The position numbers and the translations under genes were made by a program. DNA of 64,000 nucleotides. It comes from Tetmemena sp. SeJ-2015 (taxonomy: Eukaryota > Ciliophora > Spirotrichea > Sporadotrichida > Oxytrichidae). The first letter of the stretch is position 1. Each line of letters opens with the position of its first letter. Below, piece after piece: positions 32,053-42,608 of this stretch. The notes under the pieces were generated by a model. The model ran no database searches, had not been told where the DNA came from, and saw only the letters and a program-made list of their open reading frames with translations. The stretch is taken from assembly GCA_027382625.1 (NCBI GenBank), contig JAJKFJ010022478.1, forward strand, positions 1-64,000. The letters run 5' to 3'.

Positions 32053-32330
32053 CAAGCGTTGGCGGAGAGCAGGGTGAACAACCTGATGGAGTGGCTCCTG
32101 ATGCGTGGCGCTTAGAGATCAGGTGCTCTATTATAGGTGGGATTTAATTGAGAACAGAAAATAAATTAAAGCGCTTTATTAAATTTACCGTTACGCATTA
32201 ATTAAATAAAACACCAATTGGAAGTGATTAGTTCTTTGGTTCACGGGTTCACTAGTTCATTGGACACTGGAGCATCGGACATTAAAAGGTTTACTTTATG
32301 TCACACTCGAATTTACTAATGCACTATTAT
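31996..32330 (+). repeat. Left TIR of the 3.2 kb element
   Basis: Inverse of 34898-35235 with few differences. Carries CTGATGCGTGGC (32098-32109), shared with the TIRs of the Rep-like element at 1933-4076. Confidence 0.85.
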
Positions 32331-32959
32331 AGGAAGTGATTGAGTTAATTGCGTAAATAGAATAACTTAATGCAAGCTTCCAAATTTTTTCGCTGACCTG
32401 TGGGGGGGTAAGTAGTAGTAGTAGTAGTATGGGTACCCTGCCCCGGGGCAGCGAAATTTAATCTAAAACCCCACCCCGATCTCTTCCGGAAAAAATTTTA
32501 AATTATAACCGCCCCCTTCTTAATTTTTTAACGATCACTTTCAATTAAAGATGTTTCCAACCGCCAAGCCCCTTTGCTCTCCTACCACATTTTTACTGCC
32601 TGCCCCCGTTGAAGCATCCCCCCTCCTTCAGTTCAGCCAGATTTTTCGAACCAGAAGGTCTGCTAATCTGAATAGTCTACTCAGGCAAGTGGGATTTGAC
32701 CAAAGCGTTTGGGCAGAGATATAAAATCCAAAACGCCCTTAAAACGATAGCCAAGCCTTGCGCTGGGCCCCAGTGGCCAGCTGGGTCAACCGCTATCACT
32801 CCACCCTCGTCTTAGACGACTCAAACCCATTCTACAAGCACGAGATCATCATTCATGGACCAACGCAGAGCAAAGGAAGCGGCTTAATAAAATCCCCGGT
32901 TTCCAAATACTCTTGGCTAAAAAAGAAGCCCTCCCCCCCCTGAAACCACGGTGCCTCAG

Positions 32960-33775
32960 TTGAGATCAAAGATTGAAGAAGCGCGAAGCACTACAAGCCG
33001 TTGAGGCTGAGCTCGTTGGTTTAATGAAGCAGGCTGTCAGATTAGACACTAAGAGATACATTTCGGCCACATCGTTGCTATGCTAAAACTGATGGACTCC
33101 GGAGGCGACCGGGCCTTGAGAGATAGAAATCGGGAAATGCTCAACGCTTTCCCACTTACCTATTCTACTCACAGCTACCTGACCCAACTCAACAACTTGG
33201 CTTCAGATCACGAGAGTCCCAAGGGGCGCTTATTTCTTGATATGAGAGAGGCTGTTCAGTTGTTGAGCGTTAGGAGATGCAAATTCAAGGACCTACCCGA
33301 AATAGGAGAATGCGAGGTCTGGTGAAGCATGAGCTTAGACCATAGCAACTATGAAGTTTTATAATCCGCACTTGCCTTGTACGAAGCAGCCTGGAAGGCG
33401 AAAGAAGTTCAAGCATGAGTTAAGCTTAGGGGCCAGACAGGAATCTCTCGGCTTTTCAACTCACAATTTCCTCAACAGCCTTCAGATCTAGATGCCAAAA
33501 TGGACGCGATGAGGATGAATCAACGACAATTAGTCAATTGCCTCTGTCGATTAAGGGGCACATGCTAAACGAGCGAGAGCTCGGAGCAGTAAACTACGCT
33601 TTCGACGATTTGTTGTTGATCCACCGGAGGGGGAAGTGGGTAAGACAGAAACTGAAGAAATCGTTCAAGTTGATGGCAAGTAAATCACATTGTTCAGCCC
33701 CTCCCCTTCACTCAGTACTAGAAGACTTCGAAAAAGAACTGGATGCGATCATCAAGATGATCAGCAAAAGCTGAA
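32960..33775 (+). pseudogene. Unrecognised protein gene of the 3.2 kb element
   Basis: The coding signal hops between frames with TAA/TAG as Gln: KIEEA then ALQAVEAELVGLMKQAVRL (about 32965-33055), MLKLMDSGGDRALRDRNREM and on to GECEVW (33080-33325), a block from about 33330 with LFNSQFPQQPSDLDAKMDAM, and NERELGAVNYAFDDLLLIHR to MISKS with TGA at 33772-33774. Charged, helix-rich, with no motif I recognise. Slips at about 33055, 33325 and 33560 mean either sequencing errors or decay. Likely the element's main protein. Confidence 0.45.
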
Positions 33776-34319
33776 ATACTTGCTACGAATGATAGAGAAA
33801 TAACAATGCTGCGGCTTGGAGGGGCAGGCTGGCTAAGAGCTCGTCGTTGAAGGGAAATTTTGCTGGCATGGATCTTTCAAGAGTATCTCTCAAACAGCGG
33901 AAGGTCACAAATTTTGAATCGGAAAGGGAAATACTAAACAAGCCCTCGAACTGGAACACTACATCGAGAATAGCAGGTAGGACCTCGTGGGCTTGGTGAG
34001 GGGGGCCGATAAGATCCTGGGTGGGTAAAAAGACCTGTCGAAATCAATCAGTAAAAGTCAAGGGGAAACCCTTTGCGGATTGAGTGCGTGGCCTTCAGTC
34101 TAAGTAAAATGTGCCAAGATTTTAAAGTAAGGCGAAGGGAGACGAAAATTTGTACAAGCAGGTATTCAGAATGTAGCACCGAATATTAAATCCGGACAGA
34201 GCTGGCAACCAGACAAATCCTGGAACTTTTGCTTCAGGGTCGGTCGTGTTTTTGGAAATAAGGATTGATTATATTTGCAACAACCTAAATTAATGACAAT
34301 CGCCTCCTATTAGATAAGG

Positions 34320-34897
34320 TGGAATATTGAAATGAGGACTATAAATTGTTAGCTGCACCGGGGAATAGTGTTTAGGGTGTGTGCGAATACTTTTAAAATC
34401 TATAATTTTTATATTTAAGAAATGATGTCTGGTTCAGTTAGATATTATTGATGCCATGTTGAATCAGCCTCCGGCAGCCATGACCTACACTACAAAAGCG
34501 TTCTTCGTTCTCAACTTTGATGCTAATAACCTACAGCTAACCCATGTCTCCCTCAGCGCCAAGATACAAGCAGCCATACTCCGAGTCGACGAGCTGGCCT
34601 TCTTCCCTTTACTCAATAATTCGGAGCTCTCTCCGGCTACGACCGCCCTGCTCTGTTCAACCTTGGGAAGTATTTTGAAATCAGACTCCTTCGAGACGGT
34701 GAATTAGCTAACGCAGTAGAGGCAGGCGCAGAGAGCTGTTGAAAATGAGCGAGAGGCAGAGGGGCACGCACTACATTGAAACTAAAATGGATTTTCCAAC
34801 CACAATTTGCTTAAATGTTAAATTCGCACACACCCTAAACACTATTCCCCGGTGCAGCTATTAATTTATAGTCCTCATTTCAATATTCCACCTTATC
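34320..34897. repeat. Inner inverted repeat of the 3.2 kb element
   Basis: 34320-34392 (AGATAAGGTGGAATATTGAA ... TTTAGGGTGTGTGCGAAT) is mirrored at 34826-34897. It encloses the 107-residue ORF, so that ORF with its flanks could be a nested cassette. Confidence 0.7.
34456..34779 (+). CDS. Unrecognised 107-residue ORF of the 3.2 kb element
   Basis: ATG 34456 to TGA 34777-34779, continuous only if TAG/TAA are Gln. Contains LNFDANNLQLTHVSLSAKIQ, DELAFFPLLNNSELSP and a Gln/Glu/Arg-rich tail. No family recognised. It is bracketed by the small inverted repeat 34320-34392/34826-34897. Confidence 0.45.
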
Positions 34898-35235
34898 TAA
34901 GTAGTGCATTAGTACAATTCGAGTGTGACATAAAGTAAGCCTTTAATGTACCGATGCTCCAGTGTACCAATGAACTAGTGAACCAGTGAACCAATGAACT
35001 AATCACTTCCAATTGGTGTTTTATTTAATTAATGCGTAACGGTAAGTTTAATAAAGCGCATTTAATTTATTTTATGTTCTCAATTAAATCCCACCTATAA
35101 TAGAGCACCTGATCTCTAAGCGCCACGCATCAGGAGCCACTCCATCAGGTTGTTCACCCTGCTCTCCGCCAACGCTTGTCAACTGTCACTAGGCTGATCT
35201 AAAGTTTTGAAAATCATCTCTGATACTACAATATT
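34898..35235 (-). repeat. Right TIR of the 3.2 kb element
   Basis: Inverse of 31996-32330. Inside it continues directly into a second inverted repeat (34826-34897). Confidence 0.85.
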
Positions 35236-35665
35236 AAGAAATAGTCTAATTTAATAATTATAGTTAGTAAAAAATTGAAAAGGGAATTGTAATAAACAAA
35301 TAAATTAAGGGTTGTTATTTTTATCTGTTGAAACTGAGCTTGCTATAAATGGTTTATGTAATTTAATCTGCATCCATTATAAAAAAAAGATAGATTAAGC
35401 AAAGATTTATCTCATTGTAATGTGGATTTTCAAAGCTTATTGATTACTTGACCAAAATTGATTAAAATATAAACCTAGCATCAATTGTGAAAATTTCAGC
35501 TTAAAGTTGACAATGCAACATATTGAATTTTTGGCATATAAATATCAAATTTGCCAATTAAAAATCTTTTCCATTTAAGCTTGAAGTTATATAGAGGCAT
35601 TGGAATTTACTAAATCCCTAAATAATTCAGTCTTCAGATCTACAATAGTCAAAAATACTTCTCTT

Positions 35666-36677
35666 ATGACAGAGTCCAATAGCCCCGCACCCAAATAATT
35701 TTCAGGATTCAGGAAGCAATCAGAGAAAAAGAAAAAAGGAAAATAGGTTTAAAGCTTTTTTTATAACAACGACCAGGACAGCATGCAATATCATTAGCCT
35801 AAATTCAACTAAAGTCATGATTATAAAAGCGATATGGATAAAGTTAAAAATTCCAGCTCTCTTTCTAAATTTGAGGACTTCTTAAATAAAAACAAGAAAG
35901 CAAACTAGAAACAAAAGAATAGTAAAAAATATTTGCAAAACACTTAAAATAGTAAATTTAAGTTGATAATTCCAAATCTTCATCAAGAAAAAGCAATGAA
36001 AAGCATTTTTGAAAACACTAATCACTTACCACACTCATAATAATTTTTTTAAAAATTAAAACTCATTTTAATCAGAAGAATCATATAGTTAGGATTTATT
36101 TAGTTAAAATTATTTCAAATTACTCATTTAAGACTTATTTTTAAATCATCAAAGCATAAAAATAGAAAAGAAAAGGAATTTGCGATGACTAAAGAAAAAA
36201 GAAAGCCTCATTTAATAAACAAGAATACTATTGGAGCCTCCAGAAATTCAGATCAGTCAGAAACATAGAATACGAAAGAGATTTTTTCCCCCAGTTTTAA
36301 TAGCGAAAAACGGCTTTAAGAGTAGGATCTAAACTTATTTTTTCTTTTATTTGAATACTCATTTATATATAAATATGAAAATCAGTATTTACATGACCAA
36401 TAAATATCTCAGTAGACCAACTTATAAATAATTGTTTTTGTTAAAACTAGCAATTGACAGACTAGAATGAGAGAACATAAAAAAGTTAGAAACATAAAGC
36501 ATATAATTTGATGTTCCAGCCTCGTTAGCCCAAGCCTATTGCGTTTAAGAGTTAATTTAATTAGCAAAAAAAGAAAAAGGCAGCATTAATGTTCTTAATA
36601 CTACTTTATATTTAACACTGAATATTAGGATTGTCTGTCCGGATCCTGCAAGTGAAGAGGAACAGAATCAAAAGTGA
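35666..36677 (+). CDS. Gene C1: Lys/Asn/Gln-rich protein, paralogue of C2
   Basis: ATG 35666 begins MTESNSPAPKQFSGFRKQSE followed by a Lys run. Further coding blocks read DYKSDMDKVKN, SKFEDFLNKNKK and IFENTN, and the end DPASEEEQNQK precedes TGA 36675-36677. C2 at 62549-63543 has the same start (MTEYNSPAPKEFSSFRKQ) and the same kind of acidic end before TGA. Spacers inside are probably IESs not resolved here. No domain recognised; the basic N-terminus and acidic tail suggest a soluble regulatory or nuclear protein, which is only an inference. Confidence 0.6.
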
Positions 36678-36679
36678 TT

Positions 36680-37945
36680 TAAAATTAAGCATCTTTATAA
36701 TTTCATACTTCATTAAGTAAGTTTAATATCTAAACAGTTTTATGCATCGTTCATATCTTTCAATTGAAGCTGATAATTATGAATAGCGAGATAATTTTTA
36801 TATTTGCTTTCAAATATATTTATACTCTTTAGAAAATGGGCAAATTAAATCTTAAGTTTATATATTTAGATCTCTATATTAATTTATAAAAGAAATTTGA
36901 TAAAGTAAAAATAACCTTTTAAACTCTAAAGGCATTTAAGTGAATTACTAAAGCTTCCAAAATATAAGATTATTGTATTTCTGATATTAGGAGGAGGGAA
37001 GTTAACATTCCTCCTTCCTTTAATACCAACCTCACTATCAATAAATAAACTTTGACAAAATTGGACAAAAATGGCGAATAATTGGGAAATTTTGGTATAA
37101 TTTATCTTCTAGAGGTCATTTAGGCAATTTAGTATTTAAATCTTTTGTGAAAATAAATAAATTATGAATTTATAATATATCTTTAAATTAATTTAAATAA
37201 GAACAATTTGTAATTCACTATTGAGCCAAAATATGCAAAAGAATCACAGTTTTTTTTAAATTGTGCTTTTATAATCAATAATCTATTATTTGCTTTAATA
37301 GTAAAAGGGAATCATATAATGAATGATAATTAAATTTTCTTTCTAACTTGAACGATTTTTGTTTTTCATATGCATTCAGTGAGTAACTAAGTTTTAGTTT
37401 TAATTAATTAAAATGTATAAATAGAGGCACTTTAAAATAAGTTCATATTAATTGAAATTTAAAAGTTTTATATAAAAGAAAGATTATATAATAGATAATA
37501 AAGTGTTTGAGTTATAAGTTTTTAATAGCTGTAACCTTTTCTCCATTCATATAATTTTATTAAGATTTTTTCCATGATTGGAACATACAGTGCATGTTCA
37601 TTTTCCTAAAATTATTAACTATATTTAGTATTACTAATAAATGATAAAGCTAAAATACTAATACTATTAATATATTTATTTTACAATTAAAAAAATAATT
37701 TTAAATCTTATACTTGAAATTTTTGTCAAAATTATTTATTTTAAATATACTATTTTTATTATTTTGAGCAATTTTTATATTAAATTTTATTTTTTTAATT
37801 AAAAATTGAGAGTAGGAAAGCAACTTTTATTTCAACCTCGAAATTTCATATTTTTCTATTTCTGTTTTCATGTATTATTATACTTTTTTAGAATAGATCA
37901 TTTTACATTACATCATTTTGATTATTCAAGCTCATTAATACTGGA
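36680..37945. other. AT-rich non-coding stretch
   Basis: No supported gene or repeat. Extremely AT-rich between gene C1 and the bisphosphatase piece. Confidence 0.5.
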
Positions 37946-37952
37946 AAACTTG

Positions 37953-38627
37953 TGATTCGATTAGTCAATTATGATGTGGTCAATATTTGGCATATGGAAG
38001 AAAGACGATATAAATGGCTGCACTGGCAGAGATTTGGCTGGAGCTGCATTAGCTATCTACGGCAGCAGAACTACACTTCTACTCTACAACTCACATGCAA
38101 AAGTAGTCGAAGAGCTCACCCTCATTAAGAGAGGAACTAGACCTGCCAAATGGATCGTCACTATCCCCAAATTTGAATTCACGCCCAAGGCTAAAAACTT
38201 CTCTCCTGAGGGAGTGAAATCATGCTACGAGGATCCTGGTTACTTAAAAGTGTTCGAGCACTACGTGATACAAGGCTATTCTATTAGGTACTCTTCATCT
38301 ATGGCAGTGGACTGCTATCAGATGTTTATCAAGAACTCAGGCATTTACATCAGCTTGGAAACTCTTGCTTACGGGGCAAAGCTAAGACTGATTTACGAGC
38401 TAATCCCGATTGCCTTTTTGATAGAGAGAGCAAAGGGAGTTGCTACTGATGGCCATCATAACATTCTTGACATAGTGATTGAAGGATATGAACAAAGATC
38501 AGCATTCATAGCAGGCTCTAAGGATGAGGTGGAGTTTGTCATGGAAACTTTAAAGACTCAGGGGAAAAATATCCCTACGCTTGATCAACAGGCAGATAGA
38601 TTACTTGCAGAGAAAGGGATTTAATGA
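37953..38627 (+). CDS. Fructose-1,6-bisphosphatase family, C-terminal MDS
   Basis: An uninterrupted frame of about 220 residues, ending GIQ and TGA 38625-38627 with the ciliate code (the standard-code TAA at 38622 is Gln). Recognisable blocks: SIFGIWKK, AGAALAIYGSRTTLLLY, PEGVKSCYEDPGY, IRYSSSMAVDCYQ, KLRLIYELIPIAFLIERAKG and the C-terminal LDIVIEGYEQRSAFIAGSKDEVE. These align with the C-terminal two thirds of fructose-1,6-/sedoheptulose-1,7-bisphosphatases. The family's N-terminal third, including the metal-binding Asp-Pro-Leu-Asp-Gly region, is missing; the sequence begins just after where it should be. The first in-frame ATG (37971) is therefore probably not the start. Codon use is GC-richer than the flanks. 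Of the two substrates I cannot choose one. Confidence 0.85.
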
Positions 38628-38899
38628 TGTCTTTGTTGAGAAAAATTTTCTAATTAACAGAATTGAATATACTGAGTTTTAAATGATCACAAATTTTCTT
38701 TTCTGGATAGAATGTCTATATGGAGAAAAATATTTTAGAAGAGAACTAATGTAGGCATTTTAAGATTCTTCTTTAGCATATTTATATTTAAATGAAATAT
38801 TTCAAATCATTAGTAAAATATAGGCTTTAAAAAAATTATTATAATTAATTATTTTTTTTAATTTTTATTTGAAGAGTTTGAATGTTAGAATCTATTTTT

Positions 38900-39178
38900 T
38901 CACTATTGAAACTTTTGATTTTCGTACTTTGATGAATCAAAATAAATTATGATTTTTCCAAGTATCTTTATCTTGGGAGTCTTTGGTGTTCTGATAGAAT
39001 TGGAGTTAATCGCATTGCTGTTTCTCAAGTTAGAGTTACCTGAAGTAGCAGTGATGGCTGAATGTTATCTCTGTTGCTGAGAACTTAAAGTTGGTCTGAC
39101 CCCAACTTTATGTTTGGAGGTAGGAGTCTTTGCATTAGCAGAACTATCCTGCATTATCCTTTCTTCCTCTTTATCTTT
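38900..39178 (-). CDS. Unrecognised minus-strand piece, Ser/Asn/Thr-rich
   Basis: Reads KDKEEERIMQDSSANAKTPT, SKHKVGVRPTLSSQQQRQ, NSNLRNSNAINSNSIRTPKT and PKIKIL, ending at TGA 38900-38902. Low-complexity, basic, with TPK-type phospho-like sites. May be the C-terminal piece of the gene whose other part is at 39445-39688. Confidence 0.5.
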
Positions 39179-39444
39179 AAATTATTAATTTAAATGACTT
39201 TTGCATACTTTGAGAATAAGAATTATGAATGCAGTTTTCTTTTTTAAAGCTATGATATTAAATTATATTAAATTCAAATAATTTTTATTGATTCATAAAA
39301 TGTTTAGCACAATACTTTCCATGAAATTTTAGTACAATTTTAATGATAGTTCAGAGATAATTTGAGAAGAATATTATGATAAATTTGTTAGTGAATGATA
39401 TTTTTCACATTTTTAATTATATGATATATTAACTCAAGCAATAA

Positions 39445-39688
39445 GTTGCCTGTCTATTTTCAATGCTTGAGGGATGGCGTTTTGGTGATCGAAGTGGATG
39501 AACATGAACGAGTTCTGAACACCCATTCTTGTTTTCTAGTTCCTCTTGGCCTAGCCAATCAAAATGTCCTTGACAATGACATTCTTGATGTTCTGCTTTA
39601 GCTTTGCGATCACCTTGTCCTAGTTTAGCGTCTTTATGTTGATCTGAGAAAGGAAGAGCACGTTGTCTTCATTCCTGTAGATTCTGTA
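39445..39688 (-). CDS. Unrecognised minus-strand piece (possible RNA-binding or regulatory protein)
   Basis: Open with TAG as Gln: FYRIYRNEDNVLFLSQINIK, LKQNIKNVIVKDILIGQAKR, RMGVQNSFMFIHFDHQNAIP and QALKIDRQ. The NSFMFIHF stretch is faintly like an RNP1 motif, but I do not consider this enough to assign an RRM. GC-richer than its flanks, as expected for an MDS. Confidence 0.55.
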
Positions 39689-40104
39689 AAAAGCATTTAA
39701 AATTTAAATTATACTTTTATTTTTTAATATAACATTTAAGGAAGGAGAATCTCTGTGTTTAATTTAATTTTTTAATTATTCTATAGTTTTAAAAGTTTCT
39801 TATGATTGCAAAAAAATTTTATTTTACAAAATTAAAATGATTATGAGACTTTATTACTCATTTAGCTGCGCTTTTATGATTCACTATCTTTTTTCTCTAA
39901 TATTCTAGAAAAGTCTCTGAAAATATTCCTCAACTTTGAGAGAGGATTTAATTTTCACAATTTTATACTATTTTAAAATAAAGCTGTATGGAAAAATCTG
40001 AGCACTTCATCACTATGATATTCCAAGCCTATGAGAAGTTTAGATAATTTTTTATTATAATAGATAAGAAGTTAATTAATTGTATAAATGAATAATGCAT
40101 TGCT

Positions 40105-40224
40105 TTATAATTTTTCTTTCCCTATTTTGCTAATCATTGCGAGGGTTCTGACTACTACTATGAGGACTGCCAAGAGTAATAAATCTTTCCACATTCCCAA
40201 ATCATAACCTAGGTAGTCATAGAT
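40105..40224 (-). CDS. C-terminal piece of an ABCG-type transporter
   Basis: Reads YDYLGYDLGMWKDLLLLAVL then IVVVRTLAMISKIGKEK: a Leu/Val-rich helix preceded by an LG-x-D motif and followed by R-x-LA. This is the usual ending of White/ABCG half-transporters. Only this piece is in the window; the rest must lie elsewhere or in undetected pieces. Confidence 0.5.
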   Translation of the reverse strand: MYDYLGYDLGMWKDLLLLAVLIVVVRTLAMISKIGKEKL

Positions 40225-41099
40225 TTATTTATAACTTTTATTTGCAAAATAAGTTGCAAATTTAACGTTTGATAGAGGTTAATTTCATTCTTGTTTAATT
40301 GAAAGAGTAAGTTATATAATGAATAACAAAATATACTTTATTGATTTTATTTTTTTGTGCAATAATTGGAACTTTATTATAATACATCTAACATCCTGTT
40401 ACCTTAGCGTAATTTGGAAAGGCAACTTCTCTAGATAAGTATTGACTTGTTCAATTTTATATTTTATCTTTTGTGCAAATGCCGATTAAAAGTATCTGCA
40501 CTTTAAGATAAATTATTTTGCAGAACGTTTTCTCCTTTCTCATTTTTAATCTGTCTAATTTATTTAATTTGTCGAAGTAATTTTTTATACGTTATGAAAT
40601 TTTAATATAGAAGATTTTAAAATTTTATTTTTATAAAATTTTATAAAATATAGATTTTTGTTTATGACCAGAAGGGATTGTTAAGATTTTTAATTATTTA
40701 ATTTGAAGTAAATAGCTCTTAGAGCTTGGCACTTTTGAGTATCCGCTATTTAAAAATTATAGAATTGTCAATCTTTTTGAAATTTTCAATTACTTTCATT
40801 TAAGTAATTATTTTTATTTTATATTGCTTATAAAATACTATTTTTTATTAAAATTAAATTAGCAAAAATTTTATCCTCATAATGTTGCAGAAGCTTTTGT
40901 CGGGATTCCTTTTATTTTTTTGTTTTATAATATAATTAAAAGAGTCTAGTTCCAATCAAGTACTTTTATTCATATATTTAAATTTTAAAATTATTAATAC
41001 AGCGATAAGTTTAGTTAGGTGCTGTCATGAATTTATTCACACATAAATTTTAGAAATCTGGGTGTTAAGTGCAGGTTGTAAAGATCCTAAAGTAGGAAT
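40225..41099. other. AT-rich non-coding stretch
   Basis: No supported coding or repeat feature between the minus-strand pieces and the P5 copy of unit B. Confidence 0.45.
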
Positions 41100-41995
41100 T
41101 CGGGGGGTGGGGAGGAAGTGAATTCCTCTTTTTTTATGATCATAAAATTTATGAAAAAAATCAGATACCTATTGGCCTGATCAATGCCAGTGTGGGAGGT
41201 CTAGATAACAGAAATAAGTTTAGAATAACTATTTGATAATTTTTTGAAATTAAACTTAAATATTCTCGAGCTATTCTGTACTCATGTGGAATATAAATGT
41301 CTTATGAAGATATAGAATTTAATATACATATTTAATTCATGGATAGTCTTTTTCAGTTTCTTTAAATTGAGATTTGGCTTTTGTATTCAAAATTTCTTGA
41401 GCATAATTTAACTTTGAATGTTTATTTAGAGAAGAATCTATTGCATAGTTTAATATATATATGGTCCAGATCTCTATATTTGGTCAAATTCCTATAAATA
41501 TCTACTTTCGCTTTTGCTATTGAATCTTATTTGATTATAAAGTTCTTATAATATACTGTTAGTGGAATCTTACAGATTATATGTTAAATTTTTCCTTATA
41601 GAATAATATACAATTCATAGCAAAAAGTTCTCATAAATAATCCAGCTATCAGGAGTTTACTTATATTAGCAGATAACTTCTTAATAATAACTTTAATTCT
41701 TGAAAGTAATTAACTGACTCTTCCCTTTTCCAAATTAAATGATCGTTTCTAATTTCAAATTAAATTGTCTACAAATTTCTATAAATAAATTAAATACGCT
41801 CTTTCTATAATCGGTCATACTTTAAAAAAGTGAAATTCGTAAAAATGACTCTCTTGGAAATTTTAAAAGCCAGAATTATACTTATATTTTTTTGGATTTT
41901 GTAGATGATTTGACATATTATTGGGCAGATTTTTTTGTGCTCATTTTTTTCATATTTAGGGTGGTGTGGCACTCGTCTCCCAGGAATTATTTCTT
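41100..41995. mobile_element. Palindromic element P5, unit-B copy (diverged)
   Basis: Aligns with 7773-9023 (TTTTTATGATCA...AAATTTATnAAAAAA near the left end; TTGGGCAGATTTTTTTG and a G-rich/C-rich terminal block at the right). Lacks the nested R1. Its presence at the same relative position indicates insertion before the unit was duplicated. Confidence 0.6.
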
Positions 41996-42199
41996 AAAAT
42001 CTTCATCTCCATTTTTTAATCATTTTCAAATATATGAGTGTAAACTTGATTCATTCAGATAATTAAAATTTAAAGAAAATTAATAAAATGAAATTTAAAA
42101 TAATTTTTGATATTTAATTTGTTCAAATGGAATTCTGCCTTTTATTAATATCTCATTACACTATGACTTGATATGATTTAACTCTAGCGAGTATTATGA

Positions 42200-42608
42200 G
42201 ATAAAAACCTCTCTACCTTAAATATTATCAATACTAGATTCATCCTTGTCAATGAGACTTACTCTACAGCAGCTATAAGATTTCAGTCTCTGAAGCTAAA
42301 ATAAAACTTCTTTCTCAAGAGATTAATTTTTAATATTTAGGTTTAGACTCCTACTACAATCAACTCTATGATAGATCATACTTTTTAATCACTCACTCCA
42401 ATCTCAAAATATCAAACATCAATTTCTAAAGTAAGTCAACTGTATTATTTATAAATTATTCACTCGCTTAAATTTTGCCGTCATTTAATCAAATTCTTTT
42501 TTAATAGATGAGATGAATAAAAATGAGAACGATATAGACAGATTCATATTAGAGGCTTGGAAAAATACTTCATTTTAGTTAACTAACTCAAACTTTTAAT
42601 TTAACCTT
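42200..42608 (+). CDS. Gene B pieces 1-3
   Basis: 42200-42305 (NTRFILVNETYSTAAIRF), 42346-42430 (DRSYFLITHSNLKISNINF), 42508-42608 (NKNENDIDRFILEAWKN). Homologous to gene A pieces 1-3; the spacer between pieces 2 and 3 begins GTAAGT and ends TAATAG. Confidence 0.6.

Larger units (their letters stand above)
31996..35235. mobile_element. 3.2 kb TIR element at the 3' end of gene A
   Basis: Inverted repeats of about 335 bp (31996-32330 and 34898-35235) match almost perfectly, starting AATATTGTAGTATCAGAG. The palindromic AATATT at each edge may be the duplicated target or pointer. The interior is clearly GC-richer than the surroundings and contains plus-strand coding stretches of unknown type. 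The element overlaps the last codons of gene A. Confidence 0.82.

Noticed and set aside
32409..32430. AGT microsatellite at the start of the 3.2 kb element interior
   Set aside because: A simple repeat of about six units, without further significance.
33080..33325. Transposase in the 3.2 kb TIR element
   Set aside because: No DDE, HUH or P-loop signature could be found in any frame; left as unrecognised.
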